Assembly: GCA_034429475.1 (NCBI GenBank)
Contig: DAOUGD010000217.1
Span: 1-15,620, forward strand
Direction: 5' to 3'
DNA length: 15,620 nt
Origin: JAKQHY01 sp034429475
GTDB lineage: Bacteria; Chloroflexota; Anaerolineae; B4-G1; SLSP01
Shown: one piece after another, positions 14,050-15,620 of the stretch
How positions within the stretch are numbered: the stretch's first letter is position 1
How the letters are laid out: each line of letters opens with the position of its first letter
Position numbers and translations under genes: made by a program
Notes under the pieces: generated by a model
Database searches by the model: none
What the model was told of the DNA's origin: nothing
Seen by the model: only the letters and a program-made list of their open reading frames with translations

Positions 14050-15009
14050 TTAATCCAGGGGGCTGCGGACGCCGAGGGGGCCGCGGTTGAGGACGTGGGT
14101 GTAGATGATGGTGGTTTTGACGTCGGCATGACCTAATAGCTCTTGGACCGTCCTAATGTCCTGTCCGGATTCTAACAAATGGGTCGCAAACGAGTGGCGG
14201 AAAGTGTGCGGCCCGACGGGTTTGACGATGCCGGCGGCCTGGGCGGCGGCGCGGACGGCTTTTTGCAAGCCGCTTTCGTCTACGTGGTGGCGGCGTTTGA
14301 CGCCGGTGCGCGGGTCGGCTGAAAGCCGGGAGGCGGGGAAGATGTATTGCCAGCCCCACTCGCGGGCGGCGTTGGGATATTTGCGTTCCAGCGCGTAGGG
14401 CAGGTAGACCGCGCCGTAGCCATCCACCAGATCACGCTGGTGAAGCTGGCGCACTCGCTCCAGGTGCGCCTGGAGCGCAGGGATGATGCTTTCCGGCAGC
14501 ATTGTCACGCGGTCTTTTTCGCCTTTGCCTTCGCGCACCAGAATCTCGCGGCGGGCGAAGTCCACATCTTTGACGCGCAAGCGCACACATTCCATCAGCC
14601 GCATCCCCGTGCCGTAGAGCAGCTTCGCCATCAACTGATGCGTCCCCTGCATCTGGTTGAGCACCTGCCGGACTTCCTCGCGGGTGAGGACGACGGGCAA
14701 GCGTTGGGGCTTTTTGGCGTGAACGGGTTCGACCGGGCCGAGGTCTTGCTGCAACACTTCACGGTAGAGGAAAAGCAGCGCCGCGAGCGCCTGGTTTTGG
14801 GTGGAGGCGGCGACGTTATCCACCACCGCCAGGTGGGTGAGGAACGCTGTGATTTCCGCCGCGCCCATCTCGCGGGGATGGCGCTTATGGTGAAAGAGGA
14901 TGAAGCGGCGAATCCAATCCACGTAGGCTTCCTCGGTGCGGAGGGCGTAATGCTTGAGGCGCAACACGTCGCGGACTTGATCCAGTAATTTGCGGGGTTT
15001 TTCAGACAT
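14050..15009 (-). CDS. intI: Integron-type tyrosine recombinase (IntI family)
   Basis: The 319-residue product is a complete tyrosine recombinase with catalytic R137 (G-T-G-M-R), K165 (G-K-G-E-K-D-R), H268-T-F-R271, H294 (L-G-H) and the nucleophile Y303 (I-Y-T-H-V). The N-terminal core-binding domain (about 1-90) has the typical R-T-E-E-A-Y-V-D-W-I-R-R-F. The integron-specific insertion is present at about 203-242 (L-P-Y-A-L-E-R-K-Y-P-N-A, W-G-W-Q-Y-I-F-P, D-P-R-T-G-V-K-R-R-H-H). That insertion separates IntI from XerC/D and phage integrases and contacts the extrahelical bases of attC. The C-terminus G-V-R-S-P-L-D is also IntI-like. Known IntI enzymes insert single-stranded gene cassettes at attI beside their own gene. 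Here the gene diverges from a small ORF, as in a classical integron, but no attC-bearing cassette is visible. It could be a cassette-free (In0-like) or repurposed integrase. The ATG at 15009 matches the family N-terminus. Confidence 0.93.
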   Translation of the reverse strand: MSEKPRKLLDQVRDVLRLKHYALRTEEAYVDWIRRFILFHHKRHPREMGAAEITAFLTHLAVVDNVAASTQNQALAALLFLYREVLQQDLGPVEPVHAKKPQRLPVVLTREEVRQVLNQMQGTHQLMAKLLYGTGMRLMECVRLRVKDVDFARREILVREGKGEKDRVTMLPESIIPALQAHLERVRQLHQRDLVDGYGAVYLPYALERKYPNAAREWGWQYIFPASRLSADPRTGVKRRHHVDESGLQKAVRAAAQAAGIVKPVGPHTFRHSFATHLLESGQDIRTVQELLGHADVKTTIIYTHVLNRGPLGVRSPLD

Positions 15010-15025
15010 TTGCAGACTCCCAATA

Positions 15026-15054
15026 TTGACCTGTGTGGTTTGTCAGTATATAAT
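15026..15054 (+). promoter_or_regulatory. Strong sigma-70-type promoter divergent from intI
   Basis: TTGACC (15026-15031), 17 bases, then TATAAT (15049-15054): 11 of 12 consensus bases at ideal spacing. Transcription would start near 15061 and read into the small ORF at 15090. It lies 17 bases upstream of the integrase start codon and points away from it. That is where a cassette promoter (Pc) could sit in an integron platform. Confidence 0.8.
15031..15046. promoter_or_regulatory. LexA-box-like operator (CTG-N10-CAG)
   Basis: The bases ctgt-gtggtttg-tcag match the proteobacterial LexA pattern CTGT-N8-ACAG at 7 of 8 conserved positions. The site lies exactly between the -35 and -10 of the promoter and just upstream of intI. 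SOS control of intI through such a box is established for several integrons. In this probable Chloroflexota host, whose LexA motif may differ, it is only a candidate. Confidence 0.35.
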
Positions 15055-15089
15055 GATTTTGTTGGAAAACAACCCCAAAGGACATCTTA

Positions 15090-15467
15090 ATGAGCGTGCG
15101 CTTAACCCTGAAACCCGGACAGCGCGGGACCAAGCAGTTAGTTGAGGACTATGGCGACCGGTTGGTGTGCGTGCGGTATCGGTATGATGCGGCGCAGGGC
15201 AAACGGTATAAGACGGTGGAGTTGATCGAGGAGACAGCGGATTGGGTCCCGCCGCAGAAAGAGATTGCACCGGAGACCATCGTGGCGGTGCGGGTGGCTT
15301 TTACAGAAAAAGAGTTGCAACAGCAGGTGGCAGCCGCCGGGGGAAAATGGGATGGAGTACAACTGGTATGGCGCTTGCCTTACGAGCAGGTCGTAAGACT
15401 AGGATTGGCGGAGCGTCTGGTGGACAATCCGGTAGCAATAAATGGGAAGGGGGGGCAGGATATCTAA
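15090..15467 (+). CDS. Small conserved-looking protein of unknown function beside the integrase
   Basis: I cannot name this 125-residue soluble protein. It has no signal peptide or membrane segment. The N-terminal half is basic (L-K-P-G-Q-R-G-T-K-Q-L-V, then R-L-V-C-V-R-Y-R-Y-D, then K-R-Y-K-T-V-E-L-I). The C-terminal half contains A-A-A-G-G-K-W-D-G-V-Q-L-V-W-R-L-P-Y-E (about 82-100), which resembles the 'G-x-x-W-D-x-x-x-x-x-W-x-x-P' pattern of small DUF5710-like modules; that likeness is a guess. The start is well supported: AAAGGA (15077-15082), a 7-base spacer, ATG, and a near-consensus promoter (15026-15054). Because it diverges from intI and is the first gene after it, it could be the first cassette-like or platform gene. 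A G7 run (15449-15455) near its end could shift the frame; one extra G would extend it to 15511. Confidence 0.8.
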   Translation: MSVRLTLKPGQRGTKQLVEDYGDRLVCVRYRYDAAQGKRYKTVELIEETADWVPPQKEIAPETIVAVRVAFTEKELQQQVAAAGGKWDGVQLVWRLPYEQVVRLGLAERLVDNPVAINGKGGQDI

Positions 15468-15491
15468 TAATAGATACTCGGAGTGTATCTA
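15461..15491 (+). other. Three-way alternative hairpin after the small ORF
   Basis: The segments tatcta (15461-15466), tagata (15471-15476) and tatcta (15486-15491) allow the middle one to pair with either side. The 3' option is a 7-bp stem, tagatac/gtatcta, with a 7-base loop. The structure overlaps the stop codon of the small ORF. No T run follows, so it is not a typical intrinsic terminator. Confidence 0.35.
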
Positions 15492-15516
15492 TCTCGACAA
15501 TGTTAAATTAGCACGG

Positions 15517-15545
15517 TTGTTCTAAACTCAGGTATCGGGTATCAT
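15517..15545 (+). promoter_or_regulatory. Weak candidate promoter for the gene at the right edge
   Basis: TTGTTC (15517-15522) and TATCAT (15540-15545) are separated by 17 bases. The -10 matches 5 of 6 consensus bases and the -35 matches only 3. The surrounding 15468-15575 is AT-rich compared with the rest of the window. Confidence 0.3.
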
Positions 15546-15579
15546 TCATTCCAATCTTGATGAAAGGAGGATGATATCA

Positions 15580-15620
15580 ATGAATGACGAAACGCCGCGC
15601 GACCTTGAGGCGCCGCACCG
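15580..15620 (+). CDS. Start of an unidentified protein, cut by the window edge
   Basis: Only the first 13 full codons are present (M-N-D-E-T-P-R-D-L-E-A-P-H). The start is convincing: AAAGGAGG (15563-15570) stands 9 bases before the ATG at 15580. An in-frame ATG at 15571 would touch the ribosome binding site and is rejected. The 9-base segment tcattcatt (15542-15550) is complementary to aatgaatga (15579-15587), so an RNA hairpin could cover the start codon while looping out the ribosome binding site. The function cannot be told from 13 residues. Confidence 0.6.
   Translation, partial: MNDETPRDLEAPH

Noticed and set aside
15090..15467. Small ORF plus edge ORF considered as a toxin-antitoxin pair
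   Set aside because: Genes are separated by 112 bases with a separate candidate promoter, and no toxin or antitoxin motif is seen.
15502..15508. GTTAAAT, matching the GTTRRRY recombination core
   Set aside because: A single degenerate 7-mer without a paired site, beyond the small ORF. Not enough to call attI or attC.
1..15620. tRNA, rRNA or riboswitch genes
   Set aside because: No cloverleaf, rRNA-like stretch or recognised riboswitch core was found on either strand by eye. A covariance-model scan would be needed to exclude small RNAs.

Overview
The window is GC-rich bacterial chromosomal DNA, most likely from a Chloroflexota (Anaerolineae-like) genome or metagenome bin. That assignment is an inference. 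It rests on base composition, on a giant secreted protein ending in an F-L-P-L-V-x-R tail, which I associate with secreted proteins of that phylum, on an SNF2 helicase/SWIM gene pair, and on the many short dyad-symmetric repeats between genes. No rRNA or tRNA gene and no CRISPR array was recognised.

Layout, left to right. (1) 1-220 has no gene; it holds small hairpins and a 'gcagat'-type dyad repeat that stops just short of the lysA stop codon. (2) 221-1516 (-) is diaminopimelate decarboxylase (lysA). (3) 1517-1827 is the divergent spacer; it carries a 93-bp composite palindrome and 4.6 copies of a 14-bp tandem repeat. (4) 1828-2343 (+) is a GNAT acetyltransferase of the phosphinothricin-acetyltransferase type. 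(5) 2456-9559 (+) is a 2367-residue exported multidomain protein: lamin-tail, OB-fold-like, DUF11 and Ig-like modules around a CehA/McbA-type PHP metallohydrolase and a GATase-like domain. It is followed by a hairpin terminator and an 'acgtaaaacg' dyad repeat. (6) 9688-12843 (+) is a SWI2/SNF2 helicase, and 12983-13888 (+) is a SWIM zinc-finger protein. The two form a probable operon, separated by an 'agtaatgag' dyad repeat. (7) 13871-14046 is a block of short-period repeats that includes the stop codon of the SWIM gene and reaches the 3' end of the next gene. (8) 14050-15009 (-) is a complete integron-type tyrosine recombinase (IntI). It is divergent from 15090-15467 (+), a small unknown protein driven by a near-consensus promoter that contains a LexA-like CTG-N10-CAG. 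(9) 15580 to the edge is the start of another small gene with a strong ribosome binding site.

How the parts relate. lysA (lysine synthesis) and the acetyltransferase look like stand-alone housekeeping or accessory genes. The giant protein probably acts at the cell surface or outside the cell on a phosphoester-like substrate. The SNF2 and SWIM proteins probably work together on DNA. The right end looks like an integration platform: integrase, divergent promoter, small orphan ORF and AT-rich spacer. No convincing attI or attC site is visible in the roughly 600 bases available beyond the integrase.

The strongest cross-cutting signal is that genes in this window are followed at or near their stop codons by dyad-symmetric, 9-14-bp-period repeats of different sequence families. 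One of these supplies the last five codons and the stop of the SWIM gene.
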